From Thermodesulfobacteriota bacterium (lineage in GTDB: Bacteria; Desulfobacterota_D; UBA1144; Nemesobacterales; UBA2774), in contig DAOKYU010000004.1 in the NCBI GenBank assembly GCA_035325995.1, positions 235,026 to 299,025 on the forward strand: a stretch of DNA of 64,000 bases, given 5' to 3'. Made by a program: the position numbers and the translations under genes. Under the pieces are notes generated by a model that made no database searches, had not been told where the DNA came from, and saw only the letters and a list, made by a program, of their open reading frames with translations. How positions within the stretch are numbered: position 1 is the stretch's first letter; each line of letters starts with the position of its first letter. Shown here piece by piece: positions 51,312 to 61,190 of this stretch.

Positions 51312-52070
51312 ATGAAGATTGTAAGGTTCGACACGAACGACGGCAGGGCGAGATACGGGGTTTACGATAAAGGCGAGGTGTACGAGACAGACGGGGAGGT
51401 TTACGGGGAATTCGGTGTTTCGTCCCGGGCCCACGACCCGCACGCGATAAATATCCTGCCGCCTTCCGCCCCGACGAAGATAATAGGCGTAGGGCTCAAT
51501 TACAGGGACCACGCCGCGGAAATGGGGAAGGAGCTCCCGGAGGAGCCGAGGCTCTTCATTAAGCCGTCCACCGCCATCATCGGACACGGGGGGATTATAA
51601 AATATCCCTCTCACATGTCTTCACGCGTCGATTACGAGGGCGAGCTCGCCCTTATTATAAGGAAGGCGGCCAGGGACGTGAGCCCGGAAAACGCCGGCGA
51701 GTACATACTGGGCTACACCTGCCTTAACGACGTTACGGCGAGGGACCTCCAGGCAAAGGACATACAGTTCACGAGGGCCAAGGGATTCGATACGTTCGCA
51801 CCGGCGGGGCCCGTGATAGAGACGGAGATAGACCCGTCGGACCTCGAAATCTCGACCTATATTAACGGGGAGAGAAAGCAGCACTCGAGGACGTCCGAGC
51901 TTATATTCGGCGTGCCGGAGCTCGTGAGCTTCGTGTCTCGCGTGATGACGCTCCTCCCCGGGGACATAATATCCACTGGGACTCCGTCGGGCATAAGCCC
52001 CATGAAGATAGGCGACATGGTGGAGGTGGAGATAGAGGGGATAGGGCGGCTGACGAACAGCGTCGGCTGA
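51312..52070 (+). CDS. Fumarylacetoacetate hydrolase (FAH) family protein
   Basis: 252 residues. The catalytic domain has GVGLNYRDHAAEMG, the metal-binding Glu residues in VDYEGELALII, and DVTARDLQ plus AKGFDTFAPAGP, all typical of the bacterial FAH/HpaG/YcgM branch. Members hydrolyse or decarboxylate 1,3-diketo acids; many act on oxaloacetate or acylpyruvates. The N-terminal 50 residues are the usual small beta domain. It is 124 bp downstream of truA. Specific substrate unknown. The stop is 5 bp from the convergent TPR protein gene with no terminator between. Confidence 0.9.
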   Translation: MKIVRFDTNDGRARYGVYDKGEVYETDGEVYGEFGVSSRAHDPHAINILPPSAPTKIIGVGLNYRDHAAEMGKELPEEPRLFIKPSTAIIGHGGIIKYPSHMSSRVDYEGELALIIRKAARDVSPENAGEYILGYTCLNDVTARDLQAKDIQFTRAKGFDTFAPAGPVIETEIDPSDLEISTYINGERKQHSRTSELIFGVPELVSFVSRVMTLLPGDIISTGTPSGISPMKIGDMVEVEIEGIGRLTNSVG

Positions 52071-52075
52071 GGGGG

Positions 52076-54016
52076 TTATTCCTTTCCGATTATCGCCTTG
52101 GCCTCGGCGACCGTCGTGGGAATCCTCGCCGTCTTGAGGGCTTCTTTCGCTTGTGAGACGGCTTCGTCCTTCCTTCCCGTCGCGAGGAGTGTTTTCGCGA
52201 GAGCCACGCGCGCCTCGGCAAGCTTGCCGTTTATCCTGACAGCGGCCCTCAGCTCGGTTTCGGCTTTTTTATAATCTTCGATGGACTTACTTTCCCCGGC
52301 TTCGGTGTAATAAATCGACCCGAGCAGATAGTGGACGTTGGCGTTCCACCATCTTATTTTCAGCGACTCCCGGAGATAGTCCTTTGCCGCGGCGAAATCC
52401 TTACGCTGTATGCATATGTAGCCCATGAGGTGATTGTAATCGGCGGCCACTCCGGGGTCGTCCCTTAGAGCCTCTTCAAGTACCTTTTCGGCCATGCCGT
52501 AGTTGCCGCGGTTTATGTAGCTCATGGCCAGCGGTATGGTGGAGATTGTCCTTCCCCTTACTTCGACCTTGCTCGTGCGCTGTCTCGCGAGCCTGAATTG
52601 TTCGAGCGCCTCCTCCGTCCTGCCGACGTTCCTTAGGGCCTCCCCGTAATTCACCCTGGGGGTGAGGGCGTCGGGGGCTCTGTCGACGGCCGCTTTCCAG
52701 AAGGTAAGGTTGTTCTGCCACTCGGCCTGTCCGTTTACGGTTACGATCGCATAAGAAAGCGTGAGAGCGCCGGCGAGCGCCCAGCCGAGCCACCTGATCC
52801 CGGAACGCGAACCGGCGAGGACGATTACGTAGGCCGCGAGCATGCAGAAGCCGGCCGAGGGGATGTACATGAACCTTTCGGCGAAGCGTGTTATGGCGGT
52901 GGGGAATATCGCGATCATTACCGCGGGGCCGAGCGTCGCGAAGAGGAGAAGAAGGGAAAAAGCGGTGTAGTCCTCCTTCTTTTTTATAGAGACGATGAAT
53001 GCCGCCACTACGGCGAGCACGAAGATTACGGAGAGGGTTATGTAAAACGCGCTTCCGCCGGGTATGGAGGCGATGAAGTGATCGAGCTCGTAGGGATAGA
53101 CGAATCTCCACCCGTAGTAAAGATACGAGCCGAGAAACCCGACGAGGAATTCGGTTACCATCTCCATGCCGGAGAGGCCCCTGATCATGCTTTGCTTCAT
53201 AAGATCAGAACCCGAGAGGAAGGAGCCCGACCTCACGACGACGTAAACGGATACGAGAAGCAGTATTATGGCGTACTTGGCTATGTTTACGCGGCTGAAA
53301 AACCTTCGGCTGATCAGGTCGAAGCCGAGAAGGACTATCGGAAATGAATAGGCGACTTCCTTCGTGTAGAGGGAGAGGTAGAGACTGAGCACCGCCGGGA
53401 TGAGGTAGAGGAGTTTTCTGTAGGACAGCGCGTAGAACCCGACGGACAGGAAGAGGAGCATCCCGGCCATCATGTCCGCCCTCGCCGATATGAAGCTTAC
53501 GCTTTCGACGTGGAGCGGGTAGACGGCGAAAAGAAGGGACGAAAGGAATGCGACCGCATCCGGGCTCTTGAGCCTGAACTCCCGGCCGAGCACCAGCACC
53601 ATGAAATAAAGGGCCAGCGTGCAGGCCGAATGGAGGAGTATGTTGGTCAGGTGATACCCGAACGGAGAAAGGCCCCACATCCTGTAGTCCGTCACGAGGG
53701 AGAGTGTGAAGAACGGCCTGTAGTATTTTACGGACGACTTGGGCTTCTTGATCAGGAACGCGGGGCTGAAGTCGAACTCTTCGAGGTAGGATTCGGCGTC
53801 GACTATGAAGGTCACATCGTCCCAGACGAATTCGTTGTCGAGGGACGGAATGAAGACCGCAAACGAGACAACGAGTAGAATAAGGCAAAGGACGATCCTG
53901 TTCGTAAAATAAGGGTAGAACCCGGCGGCGAAGGAAGCTCGCCCGGGAGCCGCGCCGGAGACGGGGTTCTCCCGGGTTTTCTGTGTTACGGATTTATCTT
54001 TCTTTCGGTTTTTCAT
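52076..54016 (-). CDS. TMTC-like membrane protein with C-terminal TPR repeats
   Basis: 646 residues. After a basic 30-residue cytoplasmic head there are about ten membrane segments. The first loop has NEFVWDDVTFI and YYRPFFTLSLVTDYRMWG, and HLTNILLHSACTLALY and SVSFISARADMMAG follow: the layout of eukaryotic TMTC O-mannosyltransferases and their bacterial relatives. From about residue 430 there are at least four tetratricopeptide repeats (for example NYGEALRNVGRTEEALEQF). TMTCs mannosylate exported proteins; the same role is an inference here. Alone on the minus strand; no clear ribosome site. Confidence 0.8.
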   Translation of the reverse strand: MKNRKKDKSVTQKTRENPVSGAAPGRASFAAGFYPYFTNRIVLCLILLVVSFAVFIPSLDNEFVWDDVTFIVDAESYLEEFDFSPAFLIKKPKSSVKYYRPFFTLSLVTDYRMWGLSPFGYHLTNILLHSACTLALYFMVLVLGREFRLKSPDAVAFLSSLLFAVYPLHVESVSFISARADMMAGMLLFLSVGFYALSYRKLLYLIPAVLSLYLSLYTKEVAYSFPIVLLGFDLISRRFFSRVNIAKYAIILLLVSVYVVVRSGSFLSGSDLMKQSMIRGLSGMEMVTEFLVGFLGSYLYYGWRFVYPYELDHFIASIPGGSAFYITLSVIFVLAVVAAFIVSIKKKEDYTAFSLLLLFATLGPAVMIAIFPTAITRFAERFMYIPSAGFCMLAAYVIVLAGSRSGIRWLGWALAGALTLSYAIVTVNGQAEWQNNLTFWKAAVDRAPDALTPRVNYGEALRNVGRTEEALEQFRLARQRTSKVEVRGRTISTIPLAMSYINRGNYGMAEKVLEEALRDDPGVAADYNHLMGYICIQRKDFAAAKDYLRESLKIRWWNANVHYLLGSIYYTEAGESKSIEDYKKAETELRAAVRINGKLAEARVALAKTLLATGRKDEAVSQAKEALKTARIPTTVAEAKAIIGKE

Positions 54017-54280
54017 TTATCAGGCTCTGCGTATGTAAGGAGGCGGCCACGCCTGTCCCGCCGATATATCCGGCGGACTCGCCGGGCGTCGAATCCGCGC
54101 CCGGGCTCCGATTCAGAATTCTAAACAATATACATAAAAGCTCCAGAAGAAATATTCGATTAACGATATCCGGGAGCGGGGCGGTCGGGCTCATAAGAAT
54201 TATGAAATCGGCACTTTTGCAATATTTTCGAGGTGGGTAAAATACCGTGCTGTCAAAAACAACTGTCAAGGAGAAGGAAA

Positions 54281-55354
54281 TTGCCCAGGATACTAGTGCT
54301 TCCGGGGGACGGAATAGGGGTTGAAGTTACGAATGTGAGTCTCGACATACTCGAAATACTAGGGAAGAAACACGGCGTGGAATTCGAATTCGAGACCGAG
54401 CTTTTCGGGGGGAGCTCGATAGACGCCCACGGGGCGCCGGTGACGGAGGAGGTGCTGGATAAGGCAAAGGCGTCGGACGCCGTCCTCATGGGCGCCGTGG
54501 GGGGACCCAAGTGGGAGAACCTGGAGCATTCGAAAAAACCGGAGAGCGGGCTTCTGGCCATAAGGAAGGAGCTTGACGCCTTCGCCAATCTCCGGCCGGC
54601 GGTCGTGTACCCCGCCCTCGCCGACGCCTCGACTTTAAAAAGAGACGTCGTCGAGGGGACGGACATAATGGTCGTGAGGGAGCTTACCGGCGGGATATAC
54701 TTCGGATCGCCGAGTGGAGTGGACAGGATATCCGACAGCGAGGAGAAGGGGTATAACACGATGGTATACACCACGCACGAGATAGAGAGGATCGCGAGGG
54801 TGGCCTTCGACATAGCGAGGAAGAGAAAAAATAAGGTGACGTCCATAGACAAGGCGAACGTGCTGGACGTGATGCAGCTCTGGAGGACGGTGGTTACGAA
54901 CGTGAGGGAGAAGGAATACCCGGACGTCGAACTGGAGCATCTTTACGTGGACAACGCGGCGATGCAGCTCATAAGGAGGCCGAAGAGCTTCGACGTCATG
55001 CTCGCCGGGAACCTCTTCGGCGACATAATAAGCGACGAGGCGGCGCAGCTCACGGGGTCGCTCGGCATGCTGCCCTCGGCCAGCATCGGCAAGGGGGCTA
55101 TATACGAGCCGGTACACGGAAGCGCCCCGGACATCGCCGGGCAGGACATAGCGAACCCCATAGCCTCTCTCCTGACGACGGCCATGATGCTGAAGTATTC
55201 GCTGGACCTCGACGCGGCCGCGGGAGAGATCGAGGACGCCGTCAGAAGGGTGCTCGAAAAGGGCTACAGGACCGCCGACATATTCCAGGAAGGGACGAAG
55301 AAAGTCGGCTGCGCCGAGATGGGGAGGCTCGTGGCCGAAGAGCTTAACGGCTGA
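54281..55354 (+). CDS. leuB: 3-isopropylmalate dehydrogenase
   Basis: 357 residues, the usual LeuB length. Oxidative decarboxylation of 3-isopropylmalate in leucine synthesis, NAD- and Mg-dependent. Family features: LPGDGIGVEVT at the start, RELTGGIYFG, the substrate loop, and GDIISDEAAQLTGSLGMLPSAS. I choose TTG at 54281 because AAGGAG lies 7 nt upstream; the longer GTG frame at 54233 adds 16 residues (GKIPCCQKQLSRRRK) foreign to the family. leuA, leuC and leuD are not in the window. mfd begins 26 bp after its stop. Confidence 0.95.
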   Translation: MPRILVLPGDGIGVEVTNVSLDILEILGKKHGVEFEFETELFGGSSIDAHGAPVTEEVLDKAKASDAVLMGAVGGPKWENLEHSKKPESGLLAIRKELDAFANLRPAVVYPALADASTLKRDVVEGTDIMVVRELTGGIYFGSPSGVDRISDSEEKGYNTMVYTTHEIERIARVAFDIARKRKNKVTSIDKANVLDVMQLWRTVVTNVREKEYPDVELEHLYVDNAAMQLIRRPKSFDVMLAGNLFGDIISDEAAQLTGSLGMLPSASIGKGAIYEPVHGSAPDIAGQDIANPIASLLTTAMMLKYSLDLDAAAGEIEDAVRRVLEKGYRTADIFQEGTKKVGCAEMGRLVAEELNG

Positions 55355-55373
55355 GCGGAAATCCATATATACT
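55344..55373 (+). promoter_or_regulatory. Candidate mfd promoter
   Basis: TTAACG (55344-55349, inside the leuB end), 18-nt spacer, TATACT (55368-55373). The predicted start of transcription coincides with the GTG start codon at 55381. There is no ribosome site, so mfd may have a leaderless message in addition to any read-through from leuB. Confidence 0.4.
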
Positions 55374-55380
55374 ATCTTGC

Positions 55381-58300
55381 GTGAGTGCTGAATCACGCTT
55401 TAAATCCGACAACATAGAAAAGGTGCTGAAGCAAAGCGGCAGGTTCAGGGACCTTTCCGGGAGACTCAAATCCGGGAAGAAGTCCGTGAGCCTGCCCGGG
55501 CTTAAGGGCTCGTCGAAATTTTTCCTTCTGCACGCCCTCCTGAAGACTATCGGGAGACCCGCTTTATTTATTTATCCCGACAAGAAAAAGGCAGAGGCCG
55601 CCGCGTGCGACCTGTCGTTTTTCCTGGGGGCAAAACCCCCCGTTCTCCTCAAAAGGGAGCTTACGGACAGGAGCGCTATATTTTCGTCCCCCGACGGTAT
55701 ATCGGAGGGACGCATAGCGTGGCTCGAGGCCGCCGCGTCGGGCCGGGTTGTCGTCGCGGAAGCTGAGGCCCTTTTCGAGAAGACGATGCCGGTGGAGGCC
55801 TTCAGGGACTCCGTTATGGAAATCGGGAAGGGGGCTTTACTCGCGAGGGAGGAGCTCACGGAGAGGCTCGCACAGTCGGGTTACAGGGCGGCGGACTTCG
55901 TCCAGGGCCCGGGAGAGACGAGCACCAGGGGGGCTATCGTAGACATATATCCGCCGGGCGCGGAGGACCCGGTGAGGGTGGAGTTCATCGGCGACGAGAT
56001 AGGCTCGCTCAGGTACTTCAGCGCCGGGGACCAGAGGTCCCGGGGCAGGGTTTCGAGCGTGAGCATACCGCCGGCGAGCGAGGTGATAATGACGGGGCCG
56101 GGCATCGAGCGGGCCGTAGAATATCTGAAACGCCGGGCGGGGGACAGCGAGGTCACGGCGAGGGACAAGTTCTCGCTCGTAGACGAAATCGAGGCCGGGA
56201 GGAGGGTGCCGAACATGGAATGGCTCCTGCCCGCGTTTTACGAAGAGCCGGGGACGGTGTTCGACTATCTTTCGGACAATTTCGTAATCGTGAACGACTT
56301 CCCCGAGGAGACAGAAGAGAGATTGAGGCTCCGGGCCGGGGCCCCGGGCGACGAGGCGGCCCCGGCGAGAAGGCATCTCAAGATAGCGCCCGGGGAAGAG
56401 GAGCTCTTTTTATCCGGTGAGGACGTGAGCCGGGGGCTTTCGGAGTATCAGAATATCTCGCTGCCCGTGCTCGAAGCGAGGGAAGCCGGGGGGGAGACGA
56501 TAAGGTTCGACGGGCGGCTGCCGGAGATCGAGACGCGCAAGGAGCACGAGTCCCCGCTCGACGCGCTCATCGAGGAGATAGACGAGGCGAAGCACGAGGG
56601 GTACGAGCTTCACGTCGTATTCAAGACGGAGACCGAGCTCGAAAAGCTCCTGGCCCTTCTCAGGGAAAGGGGAGTGAAGAAGCTAAGGGCGCACACGGGG
56701 GATCTGTCGCACGGGTTTATATTGCCCGAAGCCGGCGTCGAGGTAGTCACCGAATGGGACATACTGGGCGAGAAGAAGGAGAGGCGCGCGGCCAGGAGGG
56801 GAAAGGACGCGCCGTCTGCGTTCATAACGTCCTTCAGCGAGCTCAGGCCCGGGGACTACATCGTACACGTCGATTTCGGAATCGGAATTTTCAGGAGCCT
56901 TAAGCGGCTCAGGATAGGGAACGCAGAGGGCGATTTTATACAGTGCGAATACGCCGGCGGGGACAAGATATACGTCCCTATAGACAAGCTGAAGCTCGTT
57001 CAGAGGTATATCGGCGACGGGAAGCCGCACAAGGTGGACAGGCTCGGTCATCAGGGATGGAGCCTCCGGGTAAAGAAGGTAAGGACCGCCGTCGAGAGCG
57101 TGGCGAGGGAGCTGCTGGAGCTTTATGCGCGGAGGAAGGCGAGGAAGGGATACGCCTTTTCGCCGAAGGACGATATGTTCAGGGAGTTCGAGCTCGCCTT
57201 CGAGTACGAGGAGACCCCCGACCAGGAGGCCGCCATCGAGGACGTGATGAGGGACATGGAGGCTCCGATGCCGATGGACAGGCTCATATGCGGGGACGTC
57301 GGCTTCGGGAAAACGGAGGTTGCGTTAAGGGCGGCGTTCAGGGCTGTCGAGGACGGAAAGCAGGTAGCATTCCTCGTGCCCACCACCCTTCTGGCGCAGC
57401 AGCACTACAACACCGCCCGGCGGAGGATGGCGGGGTATCCCGTGGGCATGGAGCAGCTTTCGAGGTGGCAGGCAGGGAAGGAAGCGGCCAGGATACGCCA
57501 CGGGCTCGAAGAGGGGAAGATAGATATGGTGATCGGAACGCACGCTCTTCTCGGAGAGAAGGTGAAGTTCAGGGACCTCGGGCTCGTCATCGTGGACGAG
57601 GAGCACAGGTTCGGAGTCGCCCAGAAGGAGAAGCTCCGGAAGTTAAAGGAAGGGGTGGACGCGATAGCGATGAGCGCGACTCCCATACCGAGGACGCTTC
57701 AGCTTTCGCTCGCGAAGATAAGGGACATCAGCCTCATAAATACCCCGCCCGAGGGACGGCAGGCCATAGAGACCCACATATATAAATCGTCGCCGGAGAT
57801 AATAGTCGAGGCCGCGGCGAGGGAGCTTGCGCGCGGCGGGGCCGTGTTCTTCATACACAACCGCATTGAGAGCATATACAGGACGGCCGACAAAATAAGG
57901 AAGCTCCTCCCGGAGGCGAGCATAGAGGTCACCCACGGGAAGATGAGCGAGCGGGAGCTCGAAAGATCGATTTCGAGGTTCATAGAGGGCGACGTAGACA
58001 TACTCGTTACGACGGCTATAGTGGAATCGGGACTCGACATACCGAGAGCGAATACCATAATCATCGACAACGCGCATACGTTCGGGCTCGCGGACCTTTA
58101 TCAGCTTCGCGGACGGGTCGGGAGGTCGGACAAAAAGGCGTACGCGTATATGCTGATTCCGGCGGCCGGGGGGCTTTCGGAGGATGCGCGGCGGAGGCTC
58201 CAGGCGATATCGGAGTTAAAGGAGCTGGGATCGGGATACAAGCTAGCACTCTCGGACCTGGAGATAAGGGGCGCGGGGCATCTCTTCGGGACCGAGCAGT

Positions 58301-58827
58301 CGGGGCACATCGCGGACGTGGGTCTTGAGCTTTATCTCGACATGCTGGAGGGGGCTGTCAGGCGGCTCGAAGGACAGGAGGACACGGACGAGAGGGAGCC
58401 CGAGATTTCCTTCAGCTCGCCGGCGTTCATCCCGGACACATATATCGAGAACGAGGCCGAGAGGCTCTTGTTTTATAAGAGGCTCTCCTCGGCGGCGAGC
58501 CTCGAGGAGGCGGGCGGCATAGCGGCGGAGCTCGCGGACAGGTTCGGCGACCTGCCCGCTCCGGCGGCGGGGCTTATAGGCGTCATCGAGCTGAGGATCG
58601 TCATGCGAAAGCTGGGCGTCGAGAAGGCGGATATTACGGGCAAGCGGACGGCGATTCAATTCTCGCCGAAGTCGCGGTTCTATGCGTCTTATCCGCCGCA
58701 AGGGAGGCTTGAGCTTTATTTCGAGACGGAAAACCCCATAGAAGAAACGAGGGCGGCCCTCGACGCGCTGGGCGGGGGAGAGAAGGCGGCACAGGGCGCC
58801 GGGAAGAGGAGCGTTAAAAGGAGATAG
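55381..58827 (+). CDS. mfd: Transcription-repair coupling factor
   Basis: 1148 residues. It removes stalled RNA polymerase and recruits UvrA to damage. Domains in order: UvrB-like module (about 1-320), RNA-polymerase-interacting CarD-like domain (about 480-560, LRPGDYIVHVDFGIGIF), RecG-like translocase with Walker A GDVGFGKTE near 639 and DEEH near 739, the TRG region, and a C-terminal domain (ending near 1135) that masks UvrA binding. GTG start without a ribosome site. Followed 5 bp on by a parvulin lipoprotein gene. Confidence 0.97.
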   Translation: MSAESRFKSDNIEKVLKQSGRFRDLSGRLKSGKKSVSLPGLKGSSKFFLLHALLKTIGRPALFIYPDKKKAEAAACDLSFFLGAKPPVLLKRELTDRSAIFSSPDGISEGRIAWLEAAASGRVVVAEAEALFEKTMPVEAFRDSVMEIGKGALLAREELTERLAQSGYRAADFVQGPGETSTRGAIVDIYPPGAEDPVRVEFIGDEIGSLRYFSAGDQRSRGRVSSVSIPPASEVIMTGPGIERAVEYLKRRAGDSEVTARDKFSLVDEIEAGRRVPNMEWLLPAFYEEPGTVFDYLSDNFVIVNDFPEETEERLRLRAGAPGDEAAPARRHLKIAPGEEELFLSGEDVSRGLSEYQNISLPVLEAREAGGETIRFDGRLPEIETRKEHESPLDALIEEIDEAKHEGYELHVVFKTETELEKLLALLRERGVKKLRAHTGDLSHGFILPEAGVEVVTEWDILGEKKERRAARRGKDAPSAFITSFSELRPGDYIVHVDFGIGIFRSLKRLRIGNAEGDFIQCEYAGGDKIYVPIDKLKLVQRYIGDGKPHKVDRLGHQGWSLRVKKVRTAVESVARELLELYARRKARKGYAFSPKDDMFREFELAFEYEETPDQEAAIEDVMRDMEAPMPMDRLICGDVGFGKTEVALRAAFRAVEDGKQVAFLVPTTLLAQQHYNTARRRMAGYPVGMEQLSRWQAGKEAARIRHGLEEGKIDMVIGTHALLGEKVKFRDLGLVIVDEEHRFGVAQKEKLRKLKEGVDAIAMSATPIPRTLQLSLAKIRDISLINTPPEGRQAIETHIYKSSPEIIVEAAARELARGGAVFFIHNRIESIYRTADKIRKLLPEASIEVTHGKMSERELERSISRFIEGDVDILVTTAIVESGLDIPRANTIIIDNAHTFGLADLYQLRGRVGRSDKKAYAYMLIPAAGGLSEDARRRLQAISELKELGSGYKLALSDLEIRGAGHLFGTEQSGHIADVGLELYLDMLEGAVRRLEGQEDTDEREPEISFSSPAFIPDTYIENEAERLLFYKRLSSAASLEEAGGIAAELADRFGDLPAPAAGLIGVIELRIVMRKLGVEKADITGKRTAIQFSPKSRFYASYPPQGRLELYFETENPIEETRAALDALGGGEKAAQGAGKRSVKRR

Positions 58828-58832
58828 GAGCC

Positions 58833-59687
58833 ATGAGAATTCTGCTGTTTCTGACGGTTTGTTTTCTTCTCGCCGGGTGCGGCGATATGGACAGGTTCCA
58901 GGCGGGGCGAAAAGAGGGCGAGCGGCCGGTGCCGAAGGACCCGGAGGTCGTGGCCGTCGTCGGGGAGGAGGAGATAACAATCGGGGATTTGAACGCGGCG
59001 CTGGCGAAGCTGCCCTATAACCAGAAGAAGCTTTACGAGTCCTCGCCCGAAAGAAAGGCCGCTTATCTCGACGCGCTCATTAACCAGAGGGTGCTGAGCT
59101 CGGAGGCGGAGAAGATGGGAATAGACAGAAGGAAAGACATAATAGAGAAGACCGAAAGCTACAAGCGGCAGCTCGTCGGGCAGGCGCTTGCGCAGGAGAT
59201 ATTGAGCAGGATAGACGTGAGCGACGACGAGCTCAGGAAATATTACGAAAAAAACGGGAAGGAGTTCGAGAGGGTAAAGGTAACGAGCCTAATTGTCAGG
59301 AAGGGAACGGACAGGGCCGCCGCCTCGGAAAAGGCGCAGTCCCTGGCCGGGAGGGCGAAGGCGGGCGAGCCGTGGGCAGGCCTTGCGGCGGAGGCCGACG
59401 ACAGCAGGAGCGAGGATATATCGAGGGGATTTTTCCCGCCCGGGATCGAGGATGAGATCTTCGCCTCAAAAGAGGGCGGGATTTCGGGCCCGCTGGAAGT
59501 TGGGAACGAATTCTATATAATTAAGCTTGATAAAGGGCCGGAGCCCGTTCCGTTCGGCGAGGTTTCGCGAAAGATAGAGGCGGCCGTAGTGAACGAAAAG
59601 GTGCTCGAATACGTAGAAGGCCTGAGAGATAAACGGGGAGTCGTGGTATACAAAGAAAGACTCGAGGAGCGAAGAGACAGTGAATAA
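58833..59687 (+). CDS. Parvulin-type peptidyl-prolyl isomerase lipoprotein
   Basis: 284 residues. Lipobox LLAGC with Cys16, then a charged linker. The SurA-type N-terminal region (VVAVVGEEEITIGDLNAALAKL) and a PPIC domain (about 145-250: VTSLIVRKGTDRAAASEKAQSL, then FFPPGIEDEIFASKEGGISGPLE) follow; the usual GGDLG is replaced by SEDISRGFF, so catalysis may be weak. Probably an outer-membrane-protein chaperone tethered to a membrane. It lies between mfd and the SurA homolog and overlaps the start of the latter if the GTG at 59680 is used. Confidence 0.85.
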   Translation: MRILLFLTVCFLLAGCGDMDRFQAGRKEGERPVPKDPEVVAVVGEEEITIGDLNAALAKLPYNQKKLYESSPERKAAYLDALINQRVLSSEAEKMGIDRRKDIIEKTESYKRQLVGQALAQEILSRIDVSDDELRKYYEKNGKEFERVKVTSLIVRKGTDRAAASEKAQSLAGRAKAGEPWAGLAAEADDSRSEDISRGFFPPGIEDEIFASKEGGISGPLEVGNEFYIIKLDKGPEPVPFGEVSRKIEAAVVNEKVLEYVEGLRDKRGVVVYKERLEERRDSE

Positions 59688-59688
59688 T

Positions 59689-60687
59689 ATGAAAACAGGA
59701 TTTTTAAAAGCGTTTATAGTCGCCGCGGCCGTTTTGATCGCGGGGCAGGCGGCGGAGTCCAGGGAGACCGTGGACAGGGTGGTGGCTATAGTGAACGACG
59801 ACATAATCACGCTCTCCGAAATGAACGAGATGGTAACGAGCATCAACCTCACCAACGACCATAGCATGGACCAGGACGAGGTCCTTCAGCAGATGATAGA
59901 GCAGAAGCTCTTCGAGCAGGAGGCGGAGAAGCTCGGGATAAAGGTCAGCGAAGCCGAGCTCGACGCCGGCATAGCGCAGGTGAAGCAGAGATTCAATCTG
60001 AACGACGAGCAGATGGAAGAGGTCTTAAAAAAGCAGAACCTTACCATGGAAAGCTTCAGGGAGCAGTGGAGGCTCCAGACGCTCAGCAACAAGCTGCTGG
60101 AATCCCAGCTCAAGAACAAGATCGTCGTCACGGACGACGAAATAGCGGAGTACTATAAAGCGAATTACGGCGGCGGCACGGGGACGGTTACAAGCTCGGC
60201 CCCTTCGAGCGGCCCCGCCGAGGAAGTACGCATAGCGCACATATTGATATCGTCGAGCTCGCCCGATGCGGAAGGGCGCGCCGAGAAGGTGGCCGAAATG
60301 GCGAAGTCGGGACAGGATTTCGCCCAGCTCGCGAAGGAATATTCGGACGACTCCAACTCGGCCGATAAGGGAGGGGACCTCGGCTACTTCAAGCAGGGAG
60401 ACCTCATCGAGACGCTGGAAACGGCCGTGGAGAGTACGCCCGAGGGAGGCGTCGCCGGCCCTGTGGAATCCCCGGCGGGATACCACGTTATAAAGGTGGT
60501 CGAAAGAAAGACTGTCGGCGGCGAGAAGAAGGCGAAAAAGGGTCCTTCCGCAACCGAGCAGCTCGCAATCGACGACCAGACCAAAAAGGAAATCACCGAC
60601 ACGCTCTACAGGCAGAAGGCCGAGGAGCAGTTAAAGGTCTGGCTCGACAGCATTAAGAGTAACGCCTACATAGACGTGAGACTCTAA
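59689..60687 (+). CDS. SurA-like periplasmic peptidyl-prolyl isomerase
   Basis: 332 residues from the ATG at 59689. The signal peptide ends near AAESRE. The SurA N-domain (DRVVAIVNDDIITLSEM, Q..EQKLFEQEAEKLGI) is followed by one complete parvulin domain (about 180-285) with IAHILI, DDSNSADKGGDLGYF and AGYHVIKV. E. coli SurA has two parvulin domains; one is common in deltaproteobacterial-type homologs. It assists outer-membrane protein folding. A GTG at 59680, overlapping the upstream stop, is an alternative start. Its stop overlaps the stop of the convergent cupin gene by 3 bp. Confidence 0.9.
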   Translation: MKTGFLKAFIVAAAVLIAGQAAESRETVDRVVAIVNDDIITLSEMNEMVTSINLTNDHSMDQDEVLQQMIEQKLFEQEAEKLGIKVSEAELDAGIAQVKQRFNLNDEQMEEVLKKQNLTMESFREQWRLQTLSNKLLESQLKNKIVVTDDEIAEYYKANYGGGTGTVTSSAPSSGPAEEVRIAHILISSSSPDAEGRAEKVAEMAKSGQDFAQLAKEYSDDSNSADKGGDLGYFKQGDLIETLETAVESTPEGGVAGPVESPAGYHVIKVVERKTVGGEKKAKKGPSATEQLAIDDQTKKEITDTLYRQKAEEQLKVWLDSIKSNAYIDVRL

Positions 60688-61190
60688 CGCGTGAGTTTTT
60701 CTATATAGTTTTTGTGAAGCGGAAATTCCGAGAGAAGGTCTTCTCTCACGCCCGGCTCGAAATCCGAAAAATCGAAACCGGGGGCGACCGTCGTCCCCAT
60801 GAGCGCGTACTCACCGCCTTCGAGAAGGCTCGCGCCCTGCCACATCCCGGCGGGCACCACCGCCTGGACGAACTGCCCGGCCCTGAGATCGTGCCCGAGG
60901 TAGAGGACCTTGGTGCTCCCGTTCGGGTGAATCAGCACGAGCTCTACAGGGTCGCCCATGTAGAAGTGATATATCTCGTCGCTTTTCAGGCGGTGAAACA
61001 AGGACTTCGAGTCGGAAGTGAGGAGATAGAAAATCGCGGTCGACAGCGACTTGTCTTCTTCGTACCGCCCCCCGGGAAGAGCGTCTTTACCCACCGTCTC
61101 CTTTGACCTGTACGTCTCGACGTAATACCCGCCCTCGCCCGGGTGGGGCTTCATGTTATAAAGCTTTATGATTCTTTCGGCGTCCGTCAT
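60684..61190 (-). CDS. Cupin, DUF985 family
   Basis: 168 residues. The DUF985 signature is clear: LYNMKPHPGEGGYYVETYRS, then TAIFYLLTSDSKSLFHRLKSDEIYHFYMGDPVELVLI, AGQFVQAVVPAGMWQGA and a late VAPGFDF. These are small double-stranded beta-helix proteins related to sugar epimerases; the biochemical role of most is unknown. GGAGG lies upstream of the ATG. Divergent from the Hsp20 gene and convergent with the SurA homolog. Confidence 0.9.
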   Translation of the reverse strand: MTDAERIIKLYNMKPHPGEGGYYVETYRSKETVGKDALPGGRYEEDKSLSTAIFYLLTSDSKSLFHRLKSDEIYHFYMGDPVELVLIHPNGSTKVLYLGHDLRAGQFVQAVVPAGMWQGASLLEGGEYALMGTTVAPGFDFSDFEPGVREDLLSEFPLHKNYIEKLTR

